A stretch of 36,958 nucleotides of DNA from an uncultured Flavobacteriales bacterium. Its GTDB lineage: Bacteria > Bacteroidota > Bacteroidia > Flavobacteriales_D > Sanyastnellaceae. Positions 24,739 through 33,615 of the stretch are shown here, in pieces. Position numbers and translations under genes: made by a program. Below the pieces are notes generated by a model, which was not told the origin of the DNA, searched no databases, and worked only from the letters and a program-made list of their open reading frames with translations. The first letter of the stretch is position 1, and each line of letters starts with the position of its first letter. The stretch spans positions 1-36,958 of the forward strand of contig CALSMK010000017.1 in assembly GCA_943787435.1 (NCBI GenBank), written 5' to 3'.

Positions 24739-27735
24739 TCAACGGTTTAACGTGATGTAACCCTTGATTTCTCGTTTCTCGTTGGTGGACTCGGAGTACA
24801 GGACCACTCGGTATGAATACACCCCATCCTGAGCGTAATACCACTGACTGGGGTCCACATCCTCAAATTCAGCTTGTCCAGCCCAGCCTTCGTCCAAATC
24901 CTCCGTGCGGAAGACTTCCTTGCCCCATCGGTTGAACACCGACAATTCAAATCGGTCGGGATCAATGTCCGTGCCATAGACCCTCCACAGGTCGTTAAAC
25001 CCATCGTTGTTTGGGGTAAAACTGTTGGGAATGAACACGTTGAAAAAGTCAAAGATTTCAATGTTTCGGGTGACTTGACTTTCACACCCATTGGTGTCAA
25101 CCACAGCCAATGTGACCGGATAAATGCCCCCTTGTCCCATGGGGAATGTGAACGTGGGGTTGGGCTCGAAACTGATGGCTTCTGGCTGCCCCAAAATGAA
25201 CGTCCATGCCCAATCCACCACATTGGGTGAGACACTGCTGGTGAAGTCAATGCGCGTCTCAGGTGCAGTCGTGGGCTGAGGACCCGCATCAAACCCAACA
25301 CCTGGTGGAGTGAACACCTGAATGTAATTGTCGGCTATGGTGGCATTCACGCACCCCGTAGTAGTGATCACAGAGAGCGAGATGTCATAAACTCCGGGAT
25401 CGTCAAAAATGTGGATGGGCGCACCTTCGGCGCTCTGACCTCCATCCCCAAAGTCCCAAGCCTGGCTTTGCACAAATGCCGATGGAATGCTGTGGGCGAA
25501 CGGGATGGCTTCGGGGACACATCCACGGGTTGTGTCCGCAGTGATGAACAGGTTGTAAGGTTGCTCCACTTCCACTTCCATGCAAGCTGTAACCGTTGGC
25601 GTGGTGCATGCTTCGGAAATCGTGACACAAAACTCACCTGTCACCGGAGGCACAAAACCGACCTCCGACTCTTCTCCTGCTGCAAAAGTGACGGCCTCAT
25701 AGGAGAAGTCAAAGCTGTATCCGTTGCCTTCTCCTCCTGACACGTCAATCGCAGAAAGAAGCACTTCATCGCCCAAGCAAATCAAATCGTCGGCCTGAAT
25801 GCCCACCGTGAATGCATCGTAAATGCCCACAGTCACCGAGCCGGGCTGGGTGATGCACCCAGCAGCGTCCACACCCTGCACGTCATATGTCGTGGTCCCT
25901 GAGGGGCTCACGAGCAAAGAAGCTCCGACTCCGACCGGGTCACCCAACGAAGTCCAGTTAAATCCATAGGGACCACCGGTTGCAGCTGTAGCAGTGAGCA
26001 CAGCTGTTCCATCGATGCAAATTTGCACGTCATCACTCACTTCGATGGCCGGTGGTTCTGGGTCGGCCAAGTCGTATTCTGAAGTGTACGAACAGCCTGT
26101 GTCGTCGGACACTTCCAAGGTGTATGACCCCGCTTCCAGATTGTCAAAAACCAACAGACCACCACCAAAACTCTCCGTTTCAATGGGTCCTGTCGCGTCA
26201 CTCAAAACCACTTGCCATGGTCCGTCTGCAGCGGGTTCCGAAATGTTGATTTCAATGCTGCCATCGGTGATCAAACACGTGGGATCACTATAGTCTGTGG
26301 TGTACTCGAAGCCGGGAACCACCAACACCGTGTCTGTGGTCGCGCAATTGTCCAAACCAATGGGCTCTACAAATGCCACATATTCAGTGGGTGTACCATC
26401 GAATTCATTCACTGTAGGCTGTGAGCTGTTCGGGTTGGTCAAGTTGTCGGCAGGCTCCCAATTCCAGACGAACCCACAAGCATCAAGGCCACAACCCACA
26501 CACCAGCTGACTTCTTCATAGAATGCGCTGGCATCACAACTCACACTTCCATCGGAGGTGAACAAGACCGTGAGGCAACCCTCTGCATTTGTCGCCGTGA
26601 CCGAAGTCTCTGGATAGTCTCCTGTCAAATCCGCCAACTGGGGCGACCCTGTATCTGGACCATCAAACACCTGAATGTGATCAAAGAAGCCCTCGATGGC
26701 TCCATCATAAAACAGGATGTTCATCAAGGTGCCATCGCCGGGGACATCTGGACAATAGGTCCACGTGGTGTTCTCGTTGTTCCCGTAGCAATAGGTCGTT
26801 GTCCCTTGGCTGCCCCCGCATGGTGAAGGCCCTCCCCCAACAAAAGCGCCTTGCAACTGAACAGGGTCTCCACAAAAAACCTGGTCGGGTCCAGCCGTGA
26901 TGCTGTTCTCAGGTCCCTCTACAACCTCAATGGTGAGCGTGGTGTCGAACGTGCAATTGAAGTTGTTGGTGACCGTGAAGACGTAATCGTAGAAACCAGG
27001 GTCATCCAACACGATGTCGCAGTAGTTCGCATCAAAATCCTGATCGATGATGCCAGGCCCTGTCCAAAAAGAACTGTCTGCATCCAAACCAATGGTGGGT
27101 GTGAATGTGGTCACGCCTGGAATCAACGCTGGGTTGAGGTTGAGTCCCCACTCAAAAATGTAGCCATTGTCAATGGCCAGATTGTCCAAAACAGAGAAAC
27201 TCCATGTTCCATTCAAAGGGCAACCCTCAAAATCGCAGAGGTCACCTTCCGGTGTGTAGATGCCAGGGTTGGCGATGTTGTTGTTCTCCGCATTCCCCGC
27301 ATTGTCGTTGTATGTGGTTTGCGTCCAATTGGCGTTGTCGTTGATGTTGGTGGCAATGTCCGCGTTTGGCGACCAGCCGTAGTCATACCCCGTTCCTGGT
27401 GTATTAGAGCCGTCATCCACCGCTTCTCCAAGAAAACAACCTCCCCCACCATTGGGGAAACTCATAAGCGACACCGTGGTGCCATCGGGGCAGGTGATGC
27501 TCATGTCCAAGTCGCCCATGTAGCTGTGCTCCATGTTGACCGTGACAGAGAGCAAATCGTCACAGCTTTCCAATGTCGCTCCGTCTTCAAAAAAGTCGAA
27601 ATTCAGCTCACTGGTGTAGCTAAAGCCAGCACCGTCGGCCAAATACGTCTCTCCTGCCACCACCTGCGGCGGCAGGGCCGTCCAGGTCACGCTTTTGCAC
27701 GGGGTTGCCATCCACAAAAGCAGGGCTGCCCGCAC
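24739..27735 (-). CDS. Giant T9SS type B surface protein, main part (P-domain, CUB, PKD, sorting domain)
   Basis: The 5' end of this frame is an artefact: the real chain enters from 27620-28558 by a frameshift at four T (27693-27696), after which SVTWTALPPQVVAGETY continues in this frame. It holds a proprotein-convertase P-like domain (MEHSYMGDLDMSITCPDG; NGTWSFSVLDNLAIDNGYIF), a CUB-like domain (FYDGAIEGFFDHIQVFDGPD), Ig-like repeats and PKD domains (SQAWDFGDGGQSAEG; PNVVDWAWTFILG). The last ~95 residues are a T9SS type B sorting (gliding-motility CTD) domain: FIPNSFTPNNDGFNDLWRVY, NRWGKEVFRTEDL and a C-terminal KGYITLNR. The mature protein should be exported across the outer membrane and attached to the surface; adhesion is a guess. 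Confidence 0.85.
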   Translation of the reverse strand: MRAALLLWMATPCKSVTWTALPPQVVAGETYLADGAGFSYTSELNFDFFEDGATLESCDDLLSVTVNMEHSYMGDLDMSITCPDGTTVSLMSFPNGGGGCFLGEAVDDGSNTPGTGYDYGWSPNADIATNINDNANWTQTTYNDNAGNAENNNIANPGIYTPEGDLCDFEGCPLNGTWSFSVLDNLAIDNGYIFEWGLNLNPALIPGVTTFTPTIGLDADSSFWTGPGIIDQDFDANYCDIVLDDPGFYDYVFTVTNNFNCTFDTTLTIEVVEGPENSITAGPDQVFCGDPVQLQGAFVGGGPSPCGGSQGTTTYCYGNNENTTWTYCPDVPGDGTLMNILFYDGAIEGFFDHIQVFDGPDTGSPQLADLTGDYPETSVTATNAEGCLTVLFTSDGSVSCDASAFYEEVSWCVGCGLDACGFVWNWEPADNLTNPNSSQPTVNEFDGTPTEYVAFVEPIGLDNCATTDTVLVVPGFEYTTDYSDPTCLITDGSIEINISEPAADGPWQVVLSDATGPIETESFGGGLLVFDNLEAGSYTLEVSDDTGCSYTSEYDLADPEPPAIEVSDDVQICIDGTAVLTATAATGGPYGFNWTSLGDPVGVGASLLVSPSGTTTYDVQGVDAAGCITQPGSVTVGIYDAFTVGIQADDLICLGDEVLLSAIDVSGGEGNGYSFDFSYEAVTFAAGEESEVGFVPPVTGEFCVTISEACTTPTVTACMEVEVEQPYNLFITADTTRGCVPEAIPFAHSIPSAFVQSQAWDFGDGGQSAEGAPIHIFDDPGVYDISLSVITTTGCVNATIADNYIQVFTPPGVGFDAGPQPTTAPETRIDFTSSVSPNVVDWAWTFILGQPEAISFEPNPTFTFPMGQGGIYPVTLAVVDTNGCESQVTRNIEIFDFFNVFIPNSFTPNNDGFNDLWRVYGTDIDPDRFELSVFNRWGKEVFRTEDLDEGWAGQAEFEDVDPSQWYYAQDGVYSYRVVLYSESTNEKREIKGYITLNR

Positions 27736-28558
27736 ACACTGGCGTGCTCTGAACGCTGTTGAATAAAGGAATCGTGCTTACCAAAACCTGCAAAGGCTGC
27801 AGGTTCAATGACACGCAGCCATTGTTGTCGACCACGGCGAGATTCACAATGTATTCACCAGGCTCGTCAAAGCTGTGGGTCACATTTCCTGCAGAATTGA
27901 GCGTGTCAATGGTGCCGTCGTCGAAGTTCCAGATCCAGTCATCCAAGTTGAAGCCGGCTTCTGCGAATGAGCCTGCGTCACCAAAGGTGATTTCCTCGTT
28001 CAAACAGACACCAATCGACAAAGAGTCAGGGTTGGGCAAAGGCGGATCGACAATGGAACTGGCCGAAGTCGGAGTGGCACAAGGTGTGGTACAAGCAATG
28101 TTGGCCTCCCAACCTGGAGATGTGGTGTTGGCCGGCCCATTGTCTTGAAAGACGAAGGTCAAGCAACCCGTGGGATTGTTGATGGTGGCGGTCACAGGAA
28201 GCCCTTGAAGTGCATTGCCCGTGTAGTTTCCCATGCCAGGTGATCCTGCATCTGGGCCGTCATAAATGAAGAGGTAATCGCTGTTATTGGGATTGGGGTT
28301 GGTCTGAAGACCAAAAGCCACAAAGCTCACAGAAACCGCATCACCAGGATTGTCAGGACAAAGCGTGTAGGTGAAGTTCTCATCTGGATATGGATTGCCG
28401 GTGCCATCCGCTCCATTGCCGGCGTCCACAAAGGTTCCCGTGCAAGTCTCAACCGTCTCGTTCCCCATGATGAAGAACTGGGCATTGGATTGCAATGCCC
28501 ACCCCGTAAGGACAGTCGTCAGTAGAAAACAGCGTTTCAGGTTACAGAACATTTTCAT
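27620..28558 (-). CDS. N-terminal part of the T9SS type B surface protein (before frameshift)
   Basis: A signal peptide (CFLLTTVLTGWALQSNAQ) is followed by a CUB-like domain (TYTLCPDNPGDAVSVSF; YLFIYDGPDAGSPGMGNYTG; GCLTFVFQDNG) and a PKD domain (DDWIWNFDDGTIDTLNSAGN; SFDEPGEYIVNLAVVDNNGC). It then reads PAFVDGNPVQ and leaves the true frame at the A4 run (27693-27696 on the plus strand as T4); three A would join it to the frame of 24739-27735, giving about 1,275 residues. Codons after the break (KRDLDGPAAAGGG...) are spurious. Starts at 28558 or 28552 are both possible; a TTG at 28570 falls inside the -7-like box CACCTTTG. Confidence 0.8.
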   Translation of the reverse strand: MKMFCNLKRCFLLTTVLTGWALQSNAQFFIMGNETVETCTGTFVDAGNGADGTGNPYPDENFTYTLCPDNPGDAVSVSFVAFGLQTNPNPNNSDYLFIYDGPDAGSPGMGNYTGNALQGLPVTATINNPTGCLTFVFQDNGPANTTSPGWEANIACTTPCATPTSASSIVDPPLPNPDSLSIGVCLNEEITFGDAGSFAEAGFNLDDWIWNFDDGTIDTLNSAGNVTHSFDEPGEYIVNLAVVDNNGCVSLNLQPLQVLVSTIPLFNSVQSTPVCAGSPAFVDGNPVQKRDLDGPAAAGGGRRDVFGRRCWL

Positions 28559-28654
28559 TCGATAAGGCAAAGGTGGAACTCAAAGGGCAATACAACCGTT
28601 GCATAGGAACAAATTGTTGCAAGGATTCTCACCATTGAATGCGCAAGAAGGGAC

Positions 28655-29956
28655 TCATTCGATGACCAAAACATCTGAAAAGTAGGAAGGACCGCTCTTT
28701 CCTTGAATCACCGCAGTCCAGTTGAAAGTTTCCCCAGCACTGGCCATCTGTCCATTGGGAAGCATTCCATCCCAAGCCTTAGGGATCGAGGTTTCATGAA
28801 CAATCCGCCCTTCGCCGTCTTCGACCCTGAACACAAAAGGAGAATCTTCCCTCATCAATTTCCTGGGCAAAAATGTGTCATACCTCCCATCCCCATTCGG
28901 GCTAAAACGAGCTGAACCTCCCAGTCCAAAGCGATTTCCAACTTCGATGGAATGCTGTGCCACAGACTGACAACCATGAGCAGAACTCGCCACCAATTGC
29001 ACGACATGCTCACCGACTTTGGCCAGTTCAAGAGACACCGACTCTCCTTCCAATGTCGTCCCCCCATCTACAACCCAAGTGGTGGACGTCGCTTCCCTGC
29101 TTCTGTCCCGAATGGAGACCACAGGCAAATCCTCCGCAGTGGCAGGGACCTCCCACGTGAATTCAGCTTCGGGAATGGGATGAATGGTGACCATGTTCTC
29201 GATGGTCCGGGTCCGGATCAATCCGTCGCTGATTCGGGTCACGCTCAACGTAATGTCATACGTGCCCGGCGCCATGAACGTGTGATTCGGGGCAGCCTTA
29301 CTGCTGAATTGACCATCGCCAAAATTCCACAGGACACGGATGTCTTTCATGGGGTTCCCCATTCGAAATCCAATTTCGGCTCCGACACAACTCGCCGAAA
29401 TGTCGGCTCCAAATGCAGCGGCCCTGTCTTCAGGTAAGCTGGCCCAATCTGATGGAATGTCCTCCAAAAATTCGGGTTCAACGGCTTCCTCCTCAGCCTC
29501 AGCACGATTGACCTCCACCGCCAATGGATCCTTGTCGACCCGAGGGTTTGAGCCTTCCAACTCTGTGGCCACAGGGCTTTCAGAAGATGACTCCATGGGA
29601 TTGTCTCCAAGCATGGAGAGGTCGCCTTCCATTTCTGAAGCCAATGTCTTTCCCTCTTCACGAACGATCTGCTCCGTTTCTGCCTTGGCGGCGGCCTCAT
29701 CGACAGCCGTTGTTTCTGAAGGCTGAGAAAACCAAATGGCCCCTCCAATCAGCGCCGCTCCGGCGGCAGGACCAATGATCCATCTCCAAGAAGCGGCAGC
29801 AGCGCTGCCGGCTGCGCCACCTGCCATGGCAGATTGAATGGTTGCCCAGCTCGGGGCAGCCAAACCCGGGGCCCTTTCCAAGGATGAACGAATTCCTCCT
29901 TCAAAACTGCCCCCCGCAGCTCCTTTTTTCTCTTCTTCGTTTTGTTCTTCGCTCAC
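28655..29956 (-). CDS. Membrane PKD-domain protein with sorting-domain-like C-terminus, probable anti-sigma factor
   Basis: 433 residues, GTG start overlapping the sigma factor stop (GTGA). The first ~57 residues are predicted cytoplasmic, with IRSSLERAPGLAAPSWATIQ, a pattern I associate with Bacteroidota sigma-linked membrane proteins. One membrane helix follows (WRWIIGPAAGAALIGGAIWF), then a Glu-rich linker, then a PKD domain (VLWNFGDGQFSSKAAPNHTF; MAPGTYDITLSV), a second beta domain, and a C-terminus (ARFSPNGDGRYDTFLP; AWDGMLPNGQMASAGETFNW) that resembles a T9SS type B sorting domain. There is no signal peptide, so this tail would stay in the periplasm, tethered. An anti-sigma role is inferred from overlap with the sigma gene and topology. 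A T9SS giant lies downstream on the same strand. Confidence 0.75.
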   Translation of the reverse strand: MSEEQNEEEKKGAAGGSFEGGIRSSLERAPGLAAPSWATIQSAMAGGAAGSAAAASWRWIIGPAAGAALIGGAIWFSQPSETTAVDEAAAKAETEQIVREEGKTLASEMEGDLSMLGDNPMESSSESPVATELEGSNPRVDKDPLAVEVNRAEAEEEAVEPEFLEDIPSDWASLPEDRAAAFGADISASCVGAEIGFRMGNPMKDIRVLWNFGDGQFSSKAAPNHTFMAPGTYDITLSVTRISDGLIRTRTIENMVTIHPIPEAEFTWEVPATAEDLPVVSIRDRSREATSTTWVVDGGTTLEGESVSLELAKVGEHVVQLVASSAHGCQSVAQHSIEVGNRFGLGGSARFSPNGDGRYDTFLPRKLMREDSPFVFRVEDGEGRIVHETSIPKAWDGMLPNGQMASAGETFNWTAVIQGKSGPSYFSDVLVIE

Positions 29957-30576
29957 TTCTCTCTCAGCTTTCGCCTCAACAGCTCCCGCAAATTGCGGCG
30001 TGCCTTGGCGTAGTTTGATTTGGACGTCCCTTCAGAAATTTCCAATTGACCGGAAATTTCACGGTGGGCATATCCTTCGATGGCATAGAGGTTGAAAACC
30101 GCCCGGTACATGGGGCTCAACTCTTCCATGGCTTCCAAAATGTCGGCCTGACCAAGGCCGGCCCACTCCGGACCATCGTCATCGTCGGAAACCGCTGTTT
30201 CCGCAAACACATCCAACATCTCCTCGTTCTCACCCACCCAATGCAGGTGCTTGTTGGCTCGAAGCGAATCAATGGCCAAATTGACCATGATCCTCCTCAT
30301 CCACCCCTCAAAGGACCCTTTGAAAGTGAAACCGCCAATGTTGCGGAACACCTTGATGAATCCATCCTGCAGCACGTCCAAAGCCTCCTGCTCGCCGGGG
30401 ATGTAACGGCGAATCGCCAGCAGCATCTTGGAAGCAAATGCCTCATATATATGCTGTTGACCCCGTTGATCTCCTGCTTGCGCGGACCGCACCCAACTTC
30501 GCAGCAGGTCCGGATTCGGAAGCGTAGACTTAGGGTTGACGAATCGATTCACAGATGGTTGCCCCGCAAGGGTCAT
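29953..30576 (-). CDS. ECF-type RNA polymerase sigma factor
   Basis: 207 residues from the ATG at 30576; a longer frame runs to 30720 but would cover the divergent promoter region and adds no family sequence. Region 2 reads YEAFASKMLLAIRRYIPGEQ then EALDVLQDGFIKVFRNIGGF and WMRRIMVNLAIDSLR. Region 4 reads LSPMYRAVFNLYAIEGYAHR then EISGQLEISEGTSKSNYAKA. An acidic linker (DDDDGPEW) joins them. It overlaps the membrane PKD gene, the usual arrangement of an ECF sigma and its regulator. Targets are unknown; the T9SS gene downstream is the obvious candidate. Confidence 0.92.
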   Translation of the reverse strand: MTLAGQPSVNRFVNPKSTLPNPDLLRSWVRSAQAGDQRGQQHIYEAFASKMLLAIRRYIPGEQEALDVLQDGFIKVFRNIGGFTFKGSFEGWMRRIMVNLAIDSLRANKHLHWVGENEEMLDVFAETAVSDDDDGPEWAGLGQADILEAMEELSPMYRAVFNLYAIEGYAHREISGQLEISEGTSKSNYAKARRNLRELLRRKLREK

Positions 30577-30583
30577 GCATTCA

Positions 30584-30591
30584 CAAATCGA
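30584..30591 (-). promoter_or_regulatory. Possible -7 box of the sigma factor gene
   Basis: The coding strand reads TCGATTTG, one mismatch from TAnnTTTG, with 7 nt to the ATG at 30576. Position and spacing match the other near-start boxes. Confidence 0.35.
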
Positions 30592-30656
30592 GTGAAAGAT
30601 GTGCGGTGAGGAGCCAATATCGATAGTCAAACTGAAATTCAAACAGCATTGCCCTT

Positions 30657-30664
30657 TAGTTTCG
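30657..30664 (+). promoter_or_regulatory. Possible -7 box of mnmA
   Basis: TAGTTTCG, one mismatch from TAnnTTTG, is followed by CACC and the ATG at 30669. It would again give a leaderless or nearly leaderless mRNA. Confidence 0.4.
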
Positions 30665-30668
30665 CACC

Positions 30669-31820
30669 ATGCGTGTAGTGGTAGGTCTTTCCGGCGGCGT
30701 CGACAGCAGCGTCGCAGCATGGCTTTTGCAGCAAGAAGGCCATGAAGTAATCGGCCTGTTCATGCGCAACTGGGTGGATGACAGTGTGACCATCGACAAT
30801 GCCTGTCCTTGGGTTGACGACGCCAATGACGCCCTCCTTGTGGCCCAGCATCTCGGCATTCCTTTCCAAGTGATTGACCTGTCAGAGGCCTACAAGGAGC
30901 GAATTGTGGAGCACATGTTTGCCGAATATGCAGCCGGCCGCACCCCCAATCCAGATGTGCTGTGCAACCGCGAAATCAAGTTCGATTTGTTTCGATCCGC
31001 GGCCATGCAGCTGGGTGCCGATGCCGTGGCCACAGGGCATTATTGCCGAAAAAAAACCACAACGCTCGGTCAGCATCGCCTTTTGGCAGGACGAGACGGC
31101 AACAAGGACCAGAGCTATTTTTTGTGTCAAATTGACCAAGATCAACTTGGGGATGCCTTGTTCCCTGTTGGAGAACTGGAAAAGCCTGAGGTGCGAAGAA
31201 TCGCAAGGGAATCTGGCCTTCCTACGGCAGACAAAAAAGACTCTCAAGGCCTTTGCTTTGTGGGCAAAGTCAAATTGCCGGAGTTCCTACAGCAACAATT
31301 GTCGGTTGAGCATGGCCCCATCATAGAAGTTCCAGCTCATGCCGTAAAAACCGGAGCGCATGCCTGGTCTCCCTTGTCTTTCGACTTAGAAGAAGTCAGG
31401 GAAGTGGGCACGCACCCAGGCGCTCATTTCTTTACCATTGGTCAGCGGAAGGGCCTGCATTTGGGCGGCAGAAAAGAGCCCATGTTTGTGATTGGCAAGG
31501 ACATGTCCAGAAACGCCCTTTTTGTCGGGGAATCCGACAAGCACCCTGGCCTCATGCGAAAAGGCCTGTCCATGTCTCCTGGTGATGTGCACTGGCTAAG
31601 GCCAGATTTGGCACCTGCATTTGGGGAGCCCATGCGCGTGTTGGCCCGATTCAGATACCGACAACCCCTTCAGCTCGCCACCCTTGTTTTGGGGGACGAT
31701 GGTCATGTGTCCACGTTGGAGTTCGATGAGCCTCAGAGCGGAATCGCCTCGGGGCAATTTGCCGCTTGGCATGACCTACTGACTGGAGAAGAGGTTCTGG
31801 GCAGCGGAGTCATTGCTTGA
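30669..31820 (+). CDS. mnmA: tRNA-specific 2-thiouridylase MnmA
   Basis: 383 residues. MnmA thiolates U34 of tRNA Lys, Glu and Gln. The PP-loop [18 protein letters not shown] binds ATP. The two catalytic Cys are in [12 protein letters not shown] (~98) and [11 protein letters not shown] (~195). [18 protein letters not shown] and KDSQGLCF are typical, as is the end [19 protein letters not shown]. Frame and length are intact. It is divergent from the sigma factor gene and convergent with the GT2 gene 21 bp away, with no clear terminator between. Confidence 0.97.
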   Translation: MRVVVGLSGGVDSSVAAWLLQQEGHEVIGLFMRNWVDDSVTIDNACPWVDDANDALLVAQHLGIPFQVIDLSEAYKERIVEHMFAEYAAGRTPNPDVLCNREIKFDLFRSAAMQLGADAVATGHYCRKKTTTLGQHRLLAGRDGNKDQSYFLCQIDQDQLGDALFPVGELEKPEVRRIARESGLPTADKKDSQGLCFVGKVKLPEFLQQQLSVEHGPIIEVPAHAVKTGAHAWSPLSFDLEEVREVGTHPGAHFFTIGQRKGLHLGGRKEPMFVIGKDMSRNALFVGESDKHPGLMRKGLSMSPGDVHWLRPDLAPAFGEPMRVLARFRYRQPLQLATLVLGDDGHVSTLEFDEPQSGIASGQFAAWHDLLTGEEVLGSGVIA

Positions 31821-31841
31821 CCGCCTCTTCCCATTGATTTC

Positions 31842-32861
31842 TCAAACCTGATCTTTCAGGAGATAGTGATTGCGCGCTGGCGAATTCCGGGTGACCATTT
31901 CCCCAAGGAAGCCCGCGAGGAAAAGCTGGAGTCCCATCACCATAAACACCAAGGCCAAATAGAACGCACTGATGTCGGCAATGTTCTTGGCTTCGATGCC
32001 CGATGTCATGGCCCATACTTTGTAGCCTCCTATTGCGCCTAGCAACCCAAACCCGAGACAAAACATCAGGGTTCCTGCCACACCAAACAGGTGCATGGGT
32101 TTGTTTCCAAAACGCCCGATGAACGCAATGGTGAGCAAATCCAAGAATCCATTGACAAAACGCTCCAAGCCAAACTTGGTGGTTCCATACTTTCTGGCCC
32201 GGTGTTGAACCACTTGCTCTCCAATCTTCGAAAAGCCCGCTTGCTTGGCGAGCACAGGGATATAACGGTGCATTTCGCCATTGACTTCAACAGCCCTCAC
32301 CACTTCCCTGCGATAAGCCTTCAAACCGCAATTGAAGTCATGCAGCTGAATGCCACTGACACGTCGGGTGGCCCAGTTGTACAGCTTGGTCGGCACGGTT
32401 TTCGTCAAGGGGTCAAAGCGCTTTTGCTTCCATCCACTGACCAAATCCAAACCATCCTCAACAATGCGACGCTCCAATTCAGGAATCTCATCAGGGCTGT
32501 CCTGAAGATCAGCGTCCATGGTGATCACCACTTTTCCCTTGACCAGACGAAAGCCTGAATGCAAAGCCGCACTTTTTCCTTGATTCCTCGCGAAGCTGAT
32601 GCCCCGAACCCGATCTCCATATTTCTGCTTTAAACCTTGGATCACCGACCAAGAGCCATCCGTTGACCCATCATCGACGAACACCACCTCGTGGTCGCGG
32701 TCAGCCAGAACTTTCTCAATCCAATCCATGAGTTCGGGCAAGCTCTCCTCCTCATTGAAAAGAGGAACGACAATGCTCAAATCCAATTCTGGACGCAAAG
32801 GACTGGTCAGTGATTGTGTATCCAAAGTGATGCTTTTCGTGTTCAAAGAAGACGGCTGCAA
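31842..32861 (-). CDS. GT2 family glycosyltransferase, polyprenyl-phosphate (DPM1/GtrB-like)
   Basis: Up to 339 residues. The GT-A domain reads LSIVVPLFNEEESLPELMDW, VVFVDDGSTDGSW, FARNQGKSAALHSGF and TMDADLQDSPDEIPEL (DxD). Two C-terminal membrane segments follow (LFGVAGTLMFCLGFGLLGAI; YLALVFMVMGLQLFLAGFLG). These enzymes charge undecaprenyl phosphate with a sugar for use outside the membrane, which would suit the GT-C enzyme at 18109, although they are far apart. There is no ATG before the domain; TTG at 32861 is used here, and a later TTG nearer LDLSIVVP is possible. It lies 21 bp after DUF4199 and is in the same frame as that gene. Confidence 0.88.
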   Translation of the reverse strand: MQPSSLNTKSITLDTQSLTSPLRPELDLSIVVPLFNEEESLPELMDWIEKVLADRDHEVVFVDDGSTDGSWSVIQGLKQKYGDRVRGISFARNQGKSAALHSGFRLVKGKVVITMDADLQDSPDEIPELERRIVEDGLDLVSGWKQKRFDPLTKTVPTKLYNWATRRVSGIQLHDFNCGLKAYRREVVRAVEVNGEMHRYIPVLAKQAGFSKIGEQVVQHRARKYGTTKFGLERFVNGFLDLLTIAFIGRFGNKPMHLFGVAGTLMFCLGFGLLGAIGGYKVWAMTSGIEAKNIADISAFYLALVFMVMGLQLFLAGFLGEMVTRNSPARNHYLLKDQV

Positions 32862-32882
32862 GATAACCCAGAGGAGTAGCCC

Positions 32883-33440
32883 TCAATGAGAATTGCGCTG
32901 AAGAATCGCCGAAACCACCAAGGCCACCAAAGCGACCCAAACTAAACTCAGCATTCCGTCGCGGAGCTGACCCAGTGGAGTTAAAGTCCATTCTGCCTCC
33001 TCTCTAAACATCGTCAACAGTTTCATTTCATCGCGGTCACCACCCACAGTATCGACCCCAAGCAATTCGAAGGCCTCCATGGACTTATCGACGACCAAGT
33101 CCGCATACGGCACCTTTAGGTCTGGCCTCATTACACTGAACAACAATAGATTAAACACGTTGTAGCCCAACCTGGCCAGCCAGCCCGAAAACAAGGCCAA
33201 TCCAAAGGCCCTTCCAAATTGCAACTGTCCCTCATCACCGCGGACCGTCAGTAAAACCATGACCATCACTGCCACCACCACCATGAGAACAAAAGGAGTT
33301 GCCCAAGCGCCAAGCAGCCAATCAAACTGGACGAGGTAGGCCAAGAAGTACCCAATCAAAATCATAAACGCTCCCGCCACGGCATGCCCCAACAAGGCAT
33401 CGGGGACCCTTTTTCCGGGATTTATTTTGTGTGCGCTCAT
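32883..33440 (-). CDS. DUF4199-like membrane protein
   Basis: 185 residues from the ATG at 33440 (a longer frame to 33533 would run into the SRP RNA gene). It has four hydrophobic segments: ALLGHAVAGAFMILIGYFLA, PFVLMVVVAVMVMVLLTV, GRAFGLALFSGWLARLGYNV and LSLVWVALVALVVSAIL. An Asp/Glu-rich loop lies between helices 3 and 4. Layout and position just before a GT2 glycosyltransferase fit DUF4199 of Bacteroidota. Function unknown. Confidence 0.72.
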   Translation of the reverse strand: MSAHKINPGKRVPDALLGHAVAGAFMILIGYFLAYLVQFDWLLGAWATPFVLMVVVAVMVMVLLTVRGDEGQLQFGRAFGLALFSGWLARLGYNVFNLLLFSVMRPDLKVPYADLVVDKSMEAFELLGVDTVGGDRDEMKLLTMFREEAEWTLTPLGQLRDGMLSLVWVALVALVVSAILQRNSH

Positions 33441-33490
33441 GAATTTGGACAATGTAACACTTGCAGAATACACTTGACCTTCTCCTGTCC

Positions 33491-33498
33491 TACCTTTG
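33491..33498 (+). promoter_or_regulatory. ffs: TAnnTTTG box of the SRP RNA gene
   Basis: TACCTTTG is an exact -7 consensus match, 5 nt before the predicted 5' end of the SRP RNA. Because the RNA end is fixed independently by base pairing with its 3' end, this site calibrates the box-to-start distance for the other genes in the window. Confidence 0.7.
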
Positions 33499-33503
33499 AC
33501 GCG

Positions 33504-33610
33504 GAGGGCAAGTCTCCCACGACCAGCTCCCACTCAATCCCCCAGGGCCGGAAGGCAGCAAGGGTAGGTGGTCGTAGCGGTGCGATGGGAATCGCTTGCC
33601 CTCTCTTTTT
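33504..33610 (+). ncRNA. ffs: Signal recognition particle 4.5S RNA
   Basis: The conserved apical loop is present: CCCAGGGCCGGAAGGCAGCA then AGGGTAGGTGG, the SRP domain IV with its symmetric GGAAG / AGCA internal loop, which binds Ffh. The 5' GAGGGCAAG (33504-33512) pairs with 3' CTTGCCCTC (33595-33603), closing a ~100-nt hairpin of the short bacterial type. A T-rich tail (TCTTTTT) follows and should terminate transcription. The partner Ffh gene is not in the window. Confidence 0.93.
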
Positions 33611-33615
33611 GCCCC

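Noticed and set aside
26851-27762. 303-codon plus-strand reading frame
   Set aside because: Antisense to the P-domain and CUB region of the T9SS giant; no domain seen.
33504-33603. SRP RNA as part of the long frames running across it
   Set aside because: Frames of DUF4199 and SDR can be extended over this region, but the conserved GGAAG/AGCA loop and end pairing identify it as 4.5S RNA; the coding starts were placed outside it.
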